Below the pieces are notes generated by a model. That model was not told the DNA's origin. It searched no databases and saw nothing but the letters and a program-made list of their open reading frames with translations. The translations under genes were made by a program, and so were the position numbers. Shown one piece after another: positions 27,401 through 37,300 of a DNA stretch of 64,000 bases. The stretch comes from Amphiduros pacificus. Lineage: Eukaryota > Annelida > Polychaeta > Phyllodocida > Hesionidae. The DNA lies in the NCBI GenBank assembly GCA_949316495.1, contig OX439002.1, forward strand, positions 8,339,501 through 8,403,500, read 5' to 3'. Each line of letters opens with the position of its first letter. The stretch's first letter is position 1.

Positions 27401-30400
27401 CCATGGTGAAATAAGTGATGAATATATGTATGATCAAACACAGTCAGGTGCTACTTGTCTCCTACTCCTGTCTCTACTGAAATGTGGGTGGCCACTGGCT
27501 CAAAAGTTGGTCTCATTCTCATGTTTGATAAACTTACACTAACAACCTTATCATGCTTATCGGGAAAGCTGGGCATTGTTGAATGCAGTGAATCGGCAAT
27601 AGAACATGGTGTTATCAGCCAGATAAGTCTTTACATCTATTTGGTCAAGTCAACTTATGAGTTGTGACCATATATATGCCATTCTGTTAATGTTCAAGTG
27701 CAGATACTGACCAAAAAGATACACAACATAACAAAATGTAAAGAAATAAAATAATAACGTCAAAAAGTTGTTCCCTACAGTATGGTTCTTTAGAACTATT
27801 ACAATCTTCAATTGTTTATGTTTGAATTCTTTATTTCAAATTAATAAATCTAAATAAAGGCATTGGAATGATGCTTTATTCCTTGGCAGTAGTGCAGTCA
27901 TTTAATTTCAAATGACACCATTTAGTCTGGACTATAAAAAACATGGTAACGAATAATACATTAGCCTTTACGGAATGATTTGTTTTAATGCCACATTTTC
28001 CACATTTTAATGTTAGATGAACAAAAAAGATGATCTTCTCATCTTTTGCTGCCAGCCTCGCCATTAACACTAACCCAGTGGCCAGGTCCACTAGATCCCC
28101 AGTTTCAGTGGATGCTGAGCTGTGGTGGCCCAATTGGGCTATAAGATTCTTGGTTTGATGATGCAGTATTTATTATACAAAATATGTTAGCCCTAGTGGT
28201 AGGGTTATTACCACCCTCCAGGTTTGCAACATCCTTGCACAAGTATTTGGCTGCTACAGAAAATCAGCTTTTAAGGGCTCATATATTCATTATGTTGTTT
28301 GGTAGTAAAGGAAATTAGCTTTACCACAATAATAAAATCATTTTACAAATCATTTTTAATGCTTTCAAGAGATTTTCAATTTTGTACCCATGAGAAGAGA
28401 ACAATTTTAATGTAACAGTTATTTTCCTGCTTTCCAGTACAATGGCAGGATGCCAAACAAAATACCAAAAGAAGGTCACAAGGTTGGTCAGCTGCTGCAA
28501 GGCTGGCTCACTTTCAACAGCCAGAAGAATATATATAATTAATTTAATGGACTTATGAAGTTTATTTTTTCATCAAGAATTATAATAATCATAAATTAAT
28601 GCAATCTTGATCTATAATGAGCACATTTCTCCATGCACTCCACTTTCATGATGCAGATACTAAGTAAGTAGTACTTAACAGTCTTTGAAGTCTTGGTTGG
28701 GACTGCGGATCGTTGTTAAATTGTTTTATGCAGCATCACCTTTAATCTATTAACAGTCTTTGAAATCTAAGCTTGCCACGTTGCCTTCAGCAGGGATACT
28801 CTTGGCCTAGGATAGCAACTTATACCTGGACATCACAAAACTTTAGACCTGATTTTTTTTATTTTTAACTTTCACAAACCATGAAATATGTTGTCCATGT
28901 GTAGGGTATTTCTACATATATTATAATTCTATTGTTTGGATGTTTGTTTGTTTGGGGTTTTACATCACTTTCAACATTATTCCAGTCATTTCGTGATGAG
29001 ACCTACTTGTAGCAGATATAGTGCTCCCTCATGTCGCAGGTCCTTGACATGACAACCCACCCGGTCACAGATTTACAAGGACAACGGGATAACCCTTTAG
29101 GCACAGGCCTCGGCTCATATGGGAAATTGAATTATGAGTTCAATCATGGCCGGGGATCAAACCCACAATCTTTGGATCACCACTGAGGAACTGGTGCTAA
29201 TAAGCTGGAGTTCTAACCAAATGCGCCACTGCCCGGGGCCCCATAATTCCATAAATGCATTTCATGAAAGAATTTGATTCATCTCCATTACGCTACATTT
29301 GTAGTGCTTAATAACCTCTCTTCAAAAAACATTACTCAACTGGAATAATAACTAGTATGTAAGTTTGTGACTCATCTAACTTTCATATTTACTCTGTATA
29401 TAAAATTAATTTGGCATGGGATGTTTTGGAAATCATTGACCATGATCATATCTGCCTCAGTTTCACGCAATTTTATCTAAAGTTCGAAATCATTTTATAT
29501 AGCCATATTTGGGAAAATATGGTACAAAAGTGTTGGTGAAAAAGTGTTGGTGAAATATGCACAAACATGTTGCAATAACCCTGGAAAATATATGGAATTT
29601 AAATCCATATTGGAGAAAAAAATGTTTCAATTTTTAAATTATCCTTAATGGGCTATGGTGTGCTGAATGTTTCAGTAAATATATGTATGCCATCATGACA
29701 AAATTGAATAACTTGTATTGTATCTATTTTTTTGTGATTAATTGATTGAGCATCTTCAAGAAAAGGTTGCTACAGTTACGTACAAGTAAAGCAAATAATA
29801 TGAAAAATATAATAGGTTAATGATGTAAGAGTTATGCTGATCATTGCATTTGTGTAATGTTTTTGAACATTTTCTGGATATGCCAGAAAATTGTTTCAGA
29901 TGATAATTTTGGCCAAATGAAATTTGTATTACATATAGAATTAGTTATCTCTATTCTCATTGCCTTATATTTGTCCTGTTATTCAAAATAGCAACTCAGT
30001 GATAGCTATTAAACAACTCAATGATATCTATTAGATTTTTTTAAAGTCACAAAAAGATGGAAAACATTCTGAGCCTAATGAAAAATTGATAAAATTGGTC
30101 CTCTGAACATACAAGATCTAACCTACTAAAAGCCAAGAACCAGTAGTTTCAGAGAAGATTAAAGCTGACGGACTGACAGAATGACCACAAATTCCTCCCC
30201 TTCACTGCAGAAGCTATGCACAGCTAAAATCAAGATGATCAAAAATATTATTTAATCAATAAACTCTCAGCTAAATATTGTATTTAATAAAAAATGAGCA
30301 TGAGAAAACTTGCAGTAGCCCCTCCCACTGCCCACACTCCATGCATTTGGAGTCTGGTGTGTGCAGCATCAGCCATCTCAACCCATCACAAGACTGATGA

Positions 30401-30678
30401 TGAATCCTCATCCGCAAACCATTATTACAGAACAAACGTTCAATAAACACTTTTATTTTAACATAACCACAATATATTTCACCAACTTATGTACTTCTGC
30501 CCAATATTTCAGCTTCCTCGAAGTTTGATTCTGAGTCTGACAGCCTCCGTTTTGTGACAGACTTTTCTGGTAGAGTTGTGTTTGACAAGTGAAAGTTTGA
30601 TGAGACCTACCTTCCCAAATTCTGGTCCGCAATTTGCTTAACTCGTAGCAAATTTTTCTTCCAATCCTTCTTTAACAT
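451..30678 (-). CDS. ARHGAP17/44: BAR-domain Rho GTPase-activating protein, ARHGAP17/44-like (5' part; continues past left edge)
   Basis: Four exons join in phase on the minus strand: 30611-30678 (start ATG at 30678, ends AG|GTAGGT), 1405-1543, 1092-1168 and 451-562 (donor GTAATA), giving 132 residues. Exon 1 encodes a short basic helix containing LLRVKQIADQNLGR. Exon 2 follows with AEKTELTEDLQHLDKR, exon 3 with FALSQNMTES, and exon 4 with LCGDAEGNIAKEQLQYELEV. The same order and motifs are the N-terminus of the RICH-type RhoGAPs (ARHGAP17, ARHGAP44, SH3BP1): AEKTE after the first helix, LAQNM, CGDAENQLA, then a V-E-EVLxPL-type segment. This part forms the membrane-bending BAR domain. The family's RhoGAP domain (for Cdc42/Rac) would be encoded left of base 451 and is not seen. 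Known family members act at cell junctions, filopodia and endocytic sites. Intron 1 is about 29 kb. Which paralogue this is cannot be decided from 132 residues; an invertebrate may have a single co-orthologue. Confidence 0.9.
1544..2413. other. RhoGAP intron 1, 3' end, no feature seen
   Basis: AT-rich intronic sequence between exon 2 and the 43-bp array. No exon, element ends or repeat could be supported. Confidence 0.6.
2414..5519. repeat. 43-bp minisatellite, about 72 copies
   Basis: The unit runs AGCCCATTATATCAACACAG, then CATATCTACAGTATGGTGCA, then CTC. Main variants are CATATC, CACATC and CATGTC in the middle, C or T in ACAG(C/T)ATGG, and occasional ATATTCAAC, which adds one base. No unit contains a stop in any of the three plus-strand frames, so three overlapping open frames of up to 1101 codons result. 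One-base unit changes move the frame freely, which argues against protein coding. Confidence 0.95.
5520..5790. repeat. Decayed monomers flanking the 43-bp array
   Basis: After the regular array ends, single degraded units can be followed to about 5780, for example ATATCTACTATGGTGCACAT, GTCTATAGTATGG and CAGTGCATTCAGCCATTCTA. This is the usual old edge of an array whose centre is kept homogeneous. Confidence 0.6.
5846..5953. repeat. Inverted repeat with 13-bp perfect arms
   Basis: TGGTCTGAGATGC at 5846-5858 pairs exactly with GCATCTCAGACCA at 5941-5953 across an 82-base loop. It may be the ends of a tiny MITE or a structured RNA. Nothing else supports either reading. Confidence 0.5.
5954..6779. 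other. RhoGAP intron 1, no feature seen
   Basis: Anonymous intron. Short open frames at 6262-6812 overlap on both strands, have no recognisable domain and no splice support. Confidence 0.5.
6780..7862. repeat. 13-bp minisatellite (CTAGTACTCAATG) with palindromes and higher-order repeat
   Basis: The unit CTAGTACTCAATG repeats about 80 times with substitutions. The left half is regular. The right half contains a block of about 140 bp that recurs 209 bp later (starting near 7500 and 7709). Each block begins with a perfect 24-bp palindrome built from arms CTCAATGCTAGT, where the unit is followed by its own reverse complement. Confidence 0.9.
7863..8067. other. Short spacer between two arrays
   Basis: Intronic sequence with no recognised feature. 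Confidence 0.5.
8068..8886. repeat. About 66-bp minisatellite with poly-C and (CA)n inside each unit
   Basis: Twelve or so units run GGCTGGGTGGGGGAGGCAAA, then CACCAGGCAGCACCTCACAA, then TATG, a run of usually 7-12 C, and (CA)4-8. Length differences lie mainly in the C and CA runs. The complementary strand has G runs able to form quadruplex structure. Open frames here are by-products of the repeats. Confidence 0.95.
8887..10720. other. RhoGAP intron 1, no feature seen
   Basis: AT-rich intron. No exon, element ends or array could be supported. Confidence 0.5.
10721..11038 (+). mobile_element. Fossil fragment of a retroelement reverse-transcriptase ORF (C-terminal part)
   Basis: The translation contains FKFDIVNYPF, then SNIPEKPAYGVYASRLI, then ARACDSFKDF and KLMRQGFHYKSLVKQL. 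This pattern (VNFPF, SNIP..PAYGVY.SQLIRYARAC, then L..QG) is familiar from the segment after the polymerase core in reverse-transcriptase proteins of marine invertebrate retroelements. Only the far C-terminal end is present, so the copy is 5'-truncated and dead. The exact class (non-LTR or other) cannot be told from this piece. It sits in the RhoGAP intron, opposite to the gene. Confidence 0.65.
11039..13265. other. RhoGAP intron 1, no feature seen
   Basis: Anonymous intron. The first few hundred bases may be the 3' tail of the retroelement fragment, but no poly-A tail or target duplication was found. Confidence 0.4.
13300..13512 (+). other. Possible coding remnant, Lys/Glu-rich coiled coil
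   Basis: An open frame begins ATGCAGTCCCTACAAACA and encodes NQKKMFEELKGMKKKDK, then IPDEHKNKIDNLGSIVKELQ, with a heptad-like pattern of hydrophobic residues. A possible acceptor (TTCAG) precedes it and a possible donor (AAG|GTTAAG) ends it. It may be an old exon or a transposon ORF1 piece. No family is recognised. The frame runs on to 13638 without coding character. Confidence 0.25.
13680..13815. repeat. Two-copy direct repeat of about 65 bp
   Basis: Two units each contain GACATCA(G/A)TG, then GTGGGCAAGCA, then CCCTGGGGAGA. It is a young or short tandem duplication. Confidence 0.6.
13816..17560. other. RhoGAP intron 1, mostly featureless
   Basis: Anonymous AT-rich intron. From about 17170 to 17400 the phrase CTGGCTCAGATACTTGATAT occurs twice, 160 bp apart, in a weak diverged repeat. 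No exon is supported. Confidence 0.4.
17561..18766. repeat. 976-bp recent tandem duplication: unique 230-bp block plus array
   Basis: A non-repetitive block starting CTGAACTACTGAGCAG at 17561 recurs at 18537, exactly 976 bp on. Over about 230 bp I see one difference (T at 17618, C at 18594). The junction lies in CTGA, which occurs both at the start of the block and in each 20-bp array unit (TCCTGACC). Confidence 0.9.
17775..18540. repeat. 20-bp minisatellite, first part
   Basis: The unit is AGGCGCTCCCTCTCCTGACC, with variants AGGTGC, AAGCGC, AGGCAC and units lengthened by CTCCC or TCCCTC. It is polypyrimidine-rich on the plus strand, so a RhoGAP transcript carries a GGAGAGGGAG-type purine repeat. 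Because 3 x 20 = 60, long open frames arise with a 20-residue Arg/Glu/Gly repeat; they are not genes. Confidence 0.95.
18770..21050. repeat. 20-bp minisatellite, second part, with about 330-bp higher-order repeat
   Basis: This continues the 20-bp family after the duplicated block. The rare phrase GACCAGTCACTCCC occurs near 19673 and 20005, and its surroundings match unit by unit, so a block of about 16 units was duplicated. From 20040 on the units become more regular (AGGCGC, AGGTGC, AGGCCC). Confidence 0.95.
21051..24258. other. RhoGAP intron 1, no feature seen
   Basis: AT-rich intron. Open frames at 21799-22548 have no domain, no splice context and low complexity. Nothing else supported. 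Confidence 0.45.
24259..25722. repeat. 55-bp minisatellite, about 27 copies
   Basis: The unit is CCTCTCTACCCCACACCTA(C/T), then CCCACAACCTACACTGACTC, then TCCCAACACAGCAGG. Units differ mainly at CCCCAC/CTCAC and at C/T in CTA(C/T)CCC. The C-rich strand is plus, so the RhoGAP pre-mRNA has the G-rich strand. Confidence 0.95.
25723..28067. other. RhoGAP intron 1, no feature seen
   Basis: AT-rich intron without supported exon or element. Confidence 0.45.
28068..28137. mobile_element. End fragment of the TTGCCC/CAGGCCTTGACA element family
   Basis: AACCCAGTGGCC at the left and GTGGCCCAATTGGGC at the right match, in order and spacing, the left end of the copy at 35640 (CAAACCCAGTGGCCC through GTGGCCCAATTGGGCAACC). 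Only about 70 bp can be followed. Confidence 0.5.
28138..28922. other. RhoGAP intron 1, no feature seen
   Basis: Anonymous intron. Confidence 0.4.
28933..29242 (-). mobile_element. tRNA-derived SINE, full copy with target duplication
   Basis: Read on the minus strand, the head has a pol III A box (TGGCGCATTTGG, plus-strand 29217-29228) and B box (GGTTTGATCCC, 29153-29163). The 3' end is GGAATAATGTTGAAAGTGAT, then GTAAAACCCC and an AAAC tail. It is flanked by ATAATTCTAT (28923-28932) and ATAATTCCAT (29243-29252), a 10-bp target duplication with one difference. The element has no protein and would depend on a LINE with a similar tail. Confidence 0.85.
29253..30610. other. RhoGAP intron 1, 5' end, no feature seen
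   Basis: AT-rich intron next to exon 1. No element or exon supported. Confidence 0.5.
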
Positions 30679-31043
30679 ATCTGCAGCGGTTGATCTTGTT
30701 TCAATAAGTTTTCATGGATATAACATCCAAATTTTGTCCCACAAGTTACTCAAGTTTCCTCACATATTTTCAGGAAGACGACACACAGACCACCCAAAGT
30801 GAGAGTAAGGATCAAGGCCAACTAGAAACGGAACGGATATACAATTTAGCAGACGACGCAACTTACAAATTTGAAAATAAAGTTCTATCGAATAACTCTG
30901 TATGAAGAACTCTCTATGAGCTTTTATTTTTATTTCATCTACGAACATGAATTGATTTATTTCTAATTTGAGAACATTTGTAGCAATAAATATGCCTCAA
31001 GACCAGTGACAACCATGGAGGACTTCCTAAATATTTTCAATTT
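30679..31043 (-). promoter_or_regulatory. Region upstream of RhoGAP exon 1, likely 5' UTR/promoter
   Basis: This stretch lies immediately upstream of the RhoGAP start codon and ends at the (TA)n tract. I see no TATA box or CpG island that fixes a start site. A non-coding exon further upstream is possible because CTGCAG just before the ATG could act as an acceptor. Confidence 0.3.
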
Positions 31044-32514
<1,471 letters not shown>

Positions 32515-32586
<72 letters not shown>

Positions 32587-32590
32587 TATA
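32515..32590. repeat. (TA)n microsatellite right of the TA-target element
   Basis: About 70 bp of TA repeat, the mirror of the tract at 31044-31254. The element either landed inside one tract or seeded growth on both sides. Confidence 0.95.
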
Positions 32591-33345
32591 TATAAATGAT
32601 AAATAGTTTCTTCTTTGATTAATCCTGACAATAAATATTGACTTTCAGATGACCTTTGTTTCACCTTGTGCTGCAAATTTAAAATACATTTTTTAAGAAT
32701 ATATATTACTTGTATTTCTTAGGTAAACTGACGCAAACTCATAACAAGAAAGTCTTTTTAAAAAAAAAGAATTTGTATACAGTTTCCTTTTTGAAAATGA
32801 TATTTATAATTTCTCATCATTTTGAAGTTGCCGTAAATGTAGAGTACAGTGACTGGCAACTGTCTGAAACTGGCAGTTGAAACTCAGACATTTATTTTTA
32901 ACACAGTCCAACATATAGCATACCTTTCTTTTGTGCATAAAGTTATTAATTTTCATATGTTTTACATTTGCAAAGAAATATTCAAATTCTATGTTTATTC
33001 ATGCAGTTGATGTTTTTTGCCAGTCTGTAACACTGACAGGCAGGTTTGTGATCTACAGGCCCCTCAGAAGTACATATCACTCCAAAATTCTGTGTTATAA
33101 TACCCACCACTAATCGCAATTGAGCTGAATGTTGTGTCTCACATGTTATCTTGTAATTCCACTGTATTTCAAAATGTAAAAAGTGTTTATTTGTTTTCAC
33201 GGCACAAGTGATGTGCCTGAAGCCATGATGACTAAGGTAGTTAATACAATATTACAGGTTGCCAGAGAGTGAAAGTCCCCAGCCCCTCTCTGTCTCTATA
33301 TTTATTTCTGCTATAAATTTGTCACATGTACACTGTCACAACACT
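32591..33345. other. Intergenic, no feature seen
   Basis: AT-rich intergenic DNA between the RhoGAP and RRS1 genes. Confidence 0.5.
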
Positions 33346-33349
33346 GCTA

Positions 33350-33480
33350 CCAGGGGCGGATCAAGGATTTTTTACCCCTAAAGTAAGGGGCTCCAGTCCC
33401 ATAAAGTAAGGGGCTCCAGTTCTCAAAAGCCCCCTATCCACAGCCCCCAAAGCAGTCTGTTAGAACACAGACTTTGTTAT
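33350..33480. mobile_element. Transposon relic with CAGGGGCGGATC end
   Basis: CAGGGGCGGATCAAGGATTT is a common animal DNA-transposon end. It is followed by a two-copy 32-bp-type direct repeat containing AAGTAAGGGGCTCCAGT. No matching right end was found. Confidence 0.4.
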
Positions 33481-34291
33481 AACATAAATTTCCTACTGGT
33501 TTAAAACCTGTATACAAAAAAAATCATGAAGCAAAAAAGCCAAATTCTATGATCATTTTTATTTTAATACCTAAAATACCTAAACATATGAGACATAAAA
33601 GCTGTGCTGTCCATTGCTTTTTTGTAATGTTTGTGAAAATTTCCCGGAAATGCTTTCAATTTTTTTTTACAAATTGTAATTATGTGTATTTACCCAACCT
33701 TGAAGATAGTGTACACAAAATGGGAAGTCAACTCCATCACCCCACATTGTTAGAAAATATGCCCATGTGCACATAATATGACCTCAATGGGTACCCCTGA
33801 ATATTTGTATGCAAGAAATAACAATTTTTAGCAAACACAGCTTGTTGAATTGATGTGGTTTTGATGTGAATTTCGGACATGGTTTTCACGTGGTTAACTG
33901 GGGAAGTATGCAAAGCAAAATGATGTGAATTCAGCTGTGGATAAGACGTGATTTCTTTCACGTTGATAAATGAGGAATTATTCACAATTTGTTTTTTGAA
34001 GAACAATTTGCTTTTTTATATTGACATTATTAACCAAAATAACTGTCTGGGTATAGCAAAGTGCACCTTTCATATACTGGGATTTGCCCATGTCATGAAA
34101 GGATTCTCCCTTGGCAGAGTTATGCCGGTGTGAATTGGTGACACTAAGCTCAACATATACTTTATCCAAAACACACAAATTATGAATTATTTCGTTGATA
34201 AAAACGAAATATTATTTTATTTCGTTTTATCATAGTCGATTCTTACTTTTAAATCATTGAACAGGTTCGTCTTTTTGTTAAATATATTTTG
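33481..34291. other. RRS1 upstream region, no gene seen
   Basis: Overlapping short frames on both strands lack any domain. At 34189-34230 ATTTCGTT and AACGAAAT recur as short inverted repeats; significance unknown. Confidence 0.4.
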
Positions 34292-34319
34292 ATTGGTCGA
34301 ACAAAACTTAACAGCCAAT
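34292..34319 (+). promoter_or_regulatory. Opposed CCAAT-box pair upstream of RRS1
   Basis: ATTGG (34292-34296, an inverted CCAAT) and CCAAT (34315-34319) lie 56-83 bp before the RRS1 ATG with their 5' ends about 23 bp apart. Paired CCAAT boxes that bind NF-Y are common in housekeeping and ribosome-biogenesis promoters. The position fits a proximal promoter, but no transcription start was measured. Confidence 0.5.
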
Positions 34320-34374
34320 AGAAAATAGTCTCTCAAGTGCTATTTGGGAGTGGACCCGACAGAAAAAAAACAGC

Positions 34375-37300
34375 ATGGCGGAATCAGACCTCGTGGAAAG
34401 TATTTTGCAGTCTGTCGCTGCTAAAGAATCAAAATACAGGACAACAGAAGTTCAGAAAGACATCGATGTAGATATAGATGAAGGAAATCTACTCATCATT
34501 GACCAAAATCCACTAGACAACAAAGAATTAAGGTAAAGTTTCTAGCAAAAAATGATTCTGTTTCAACTTTCATGCCAGGCAATGACAATATCCTCGTTCA
34601 GTGGGGGTGTTTAATATGATTTTCACTGTACAAAGTACCAGAGAAATTTAAACTGTCACTGTGTTAAATTAGTGTTCTCCAATCACCCATCGTCAAAGCC
34701 CAGATAGGTGATCTGGAGAGGTCTGAAATTTTTGCTTTTCCTTCATAATCTCGTTTAGATGTGATTTTTTAAATACCCAACTGTTTTAGTGATAATTCAT
34801 ATTTTATGTATAATTATATCTAAAATCTCACAAAAAGCTTGATTATTCTTTGGATAACATTAAATAGGGAAAATATAAATACTTGATAATAATCGCCAGC
34901 TGCAAAAATTGAGTCAAACCGGTTTTAACAGCAGTTGAAACGGGTTCAATTTGGACATTTAAACGGGTTTACCTCAGATTTTACAGCTGGCGATTTTTTA
35001 CTTCACTAGAGCTCTTACAACTCCACCAAACTTTTCTTTGGTTGAAATTGGTAAAGACCTTGGACGTTCGACAAACCCCTCGTGATCACCTATCTGGGCT
35101 TTGCTGATTGGTGATTGGAGAACATTAGTGTTAAATGTCTCTGAAAGTACATGAAGGACAGAAGAATCTTTTCGTTCGCGTTTGTTTTGCCTTTAGGCCT
35201 AGATGTTCGAGGTTTTGACTGATTAAGCTGCAAGTCTATAGAGCTTACCCCGATTATCGGTCCATGGCGGCCATGTTTTGGCGCATTAATTCTGCTGACA
35301 CCGTCAGATGTCGCTTTTGTTTGAGAACTGATTTGTGAGTGCGTGGTAGAGCATAGAGAAAGTATAAGATATATATTTCTATATGGGTACGAGTAGAGTA
35401 AGAAGATTTTCGTTGGATTTTGCCTTGGGATTTTGCAAACTTACGCGAGCTTGATTTTTTAAAATCAACACTTGTTTTTTCTTTTTTCATTGTAAGCTAG
35501 CTCCACCTTAGCAGTTAGTAACAGGTCTGCACTATTATATATATTTCATTTTCAGTAACAAATAGACTTGTCATTTCAGTGGTTTAACTTTATTTTGATT
35601 TAATTCCCACTTATCCCTTTAATTTATCCATGAATTTTTAGGCATTGACAAACCCAGTGGCCCGATGGCCCTGGGCACCAGATAATCTGATTGGGCCAGT
35701 GGCAGTGAATTTTCTGTTGACAGTGTTGTAGTGGCCCAATTGGGCAACCATATTTTTGGTCTTTTAGTGGCCCAAACTATCTTTTTTCACTAATCCTTGT
35801 CAGATATTTGTCTAATATCGATTCAAGATCAATGGACTTGTAAATTTTTATTGGGAAAAGTAACCCCCCTTATACACAAGTCACTGTACGGCCTAACTTA
35901 CAATGTTTTTTATTGTATTACACAGCCTTAGAAACTTTGGGCTACCATTTCTTCAGTCTTCCCAATAGTCACTAGACCTTCAATGGACATTTCGTCCGGC
36001 AAAGCATTTTGACCGGACTTAAAAAAAGAGATAGACGATATCATTGTGAAAAGTGAATAAAGTATCACTCATACTGACCACGTACAAGCTTCCCCAACAG
36101 CGATATAATTAAAATCTTTGTCTTATTATACACATATACATATTCTGACACATGTCAAAAATAGTCCGCCTTCATTTAATAAGTTTAAGTTATGCACAAG
36201 TCAGAGAAAATGTTAGTTTAACAATATTTAAATACACATACATGAGGCAAGGTCGCCATTTTGAAAAGCAGAAGTGACGGGGAGAAGCTCTTATTTTTGG
36301 CACAAAAATGATCGAAGTGCCGCCACAGTGTATTAAGTTGCATTGAAATATTAATATATTGCGCAATGATGGATCCCTGACTTTGTATTTATGTTTTGCT
36401 TTTAAAGTGACTGCCGAACTTGTCGAGGGATAAGTTTTGAGAAAAGTTAAAATTTTCACAGAAATTACATATTGAACTTCTATGTCGGACACAATGTCCG
36501 ACTACACCAGAAAATATGCTGGAGCTTGGCAAAAAATATCGGTCAGGTCCAGCGGTTATCAGGAAGACTGTGCTCTGGTGGCCCAACTGGGCAACCAACA
36601 TTTTTCTCTTCGTGTCAAGGCCTGATGAATGTCAATTTTTTTTTAATGATTTTATAAAAAAAAAAGTGAATTGTTTCGAAAAAAAAGCAATGTGAGGTGA
36701 TGAAGTCAGGCCCTATTATCCGAGCAAATACTTTAATGATCATACGCCCCCTTCCCCATTATCTGGTAAATTATTTTTACCACATTTGACTGTTCTTGAT
36801 GCTTCTTGACTTGAGTTACAAAGCTGGGTAAATACTTTAATGATATCATATGGCCCATACACTGTTTTTGCAGGAGAAACCTTTGATAAGTGATATAGGA
36901 GAAAAGAGTTTCTCATTGATATCTCAGCATTGAAAACCTTTATAGAAAAGATGGAAACAGTTCTGGAATTGTTAAAGCAAAATGCATGTTAAGATTTGGG
37001 GGAAATATCTCAATGGCAAAATTACATGTCCTGATTGAAATGTTGTACAGGATGTCTTGGCCGATCACAAATTTGCAAGCACAAAAATTCACTGATTGAC
37101 AATCACAGCAAGCTTTTTTGAGAAGCTATCAAACTTACATCTACTTATATATCCTGGCCTTCGTCTGGTTCTGAGGATTTCAGAAATGTTTAAGATATTT
37201 CTGTAAGTAAAACCTGTGTTGTGGTTTAAAAATTAAGAAAAACAAAAACAAATTGCAAGATTTGCGATAGTGTAAACAAGTAAACCTTACATTATGGGGC

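Noticed and set aside
27876-28133. A transposase-like minus-strand frame with CGKCG
   Set aside because: One CxxC is not enough, and the adjacent sequence matches the end of the TTGCCC element family rather than a coding region.
29145-29242. A functional tRNA gene
   Set aside because: The A and B boxes belong to a SINE head. A normal cloverleaf and acceptor stem could not be drawn, and the SINE body with AAAC tail follows.
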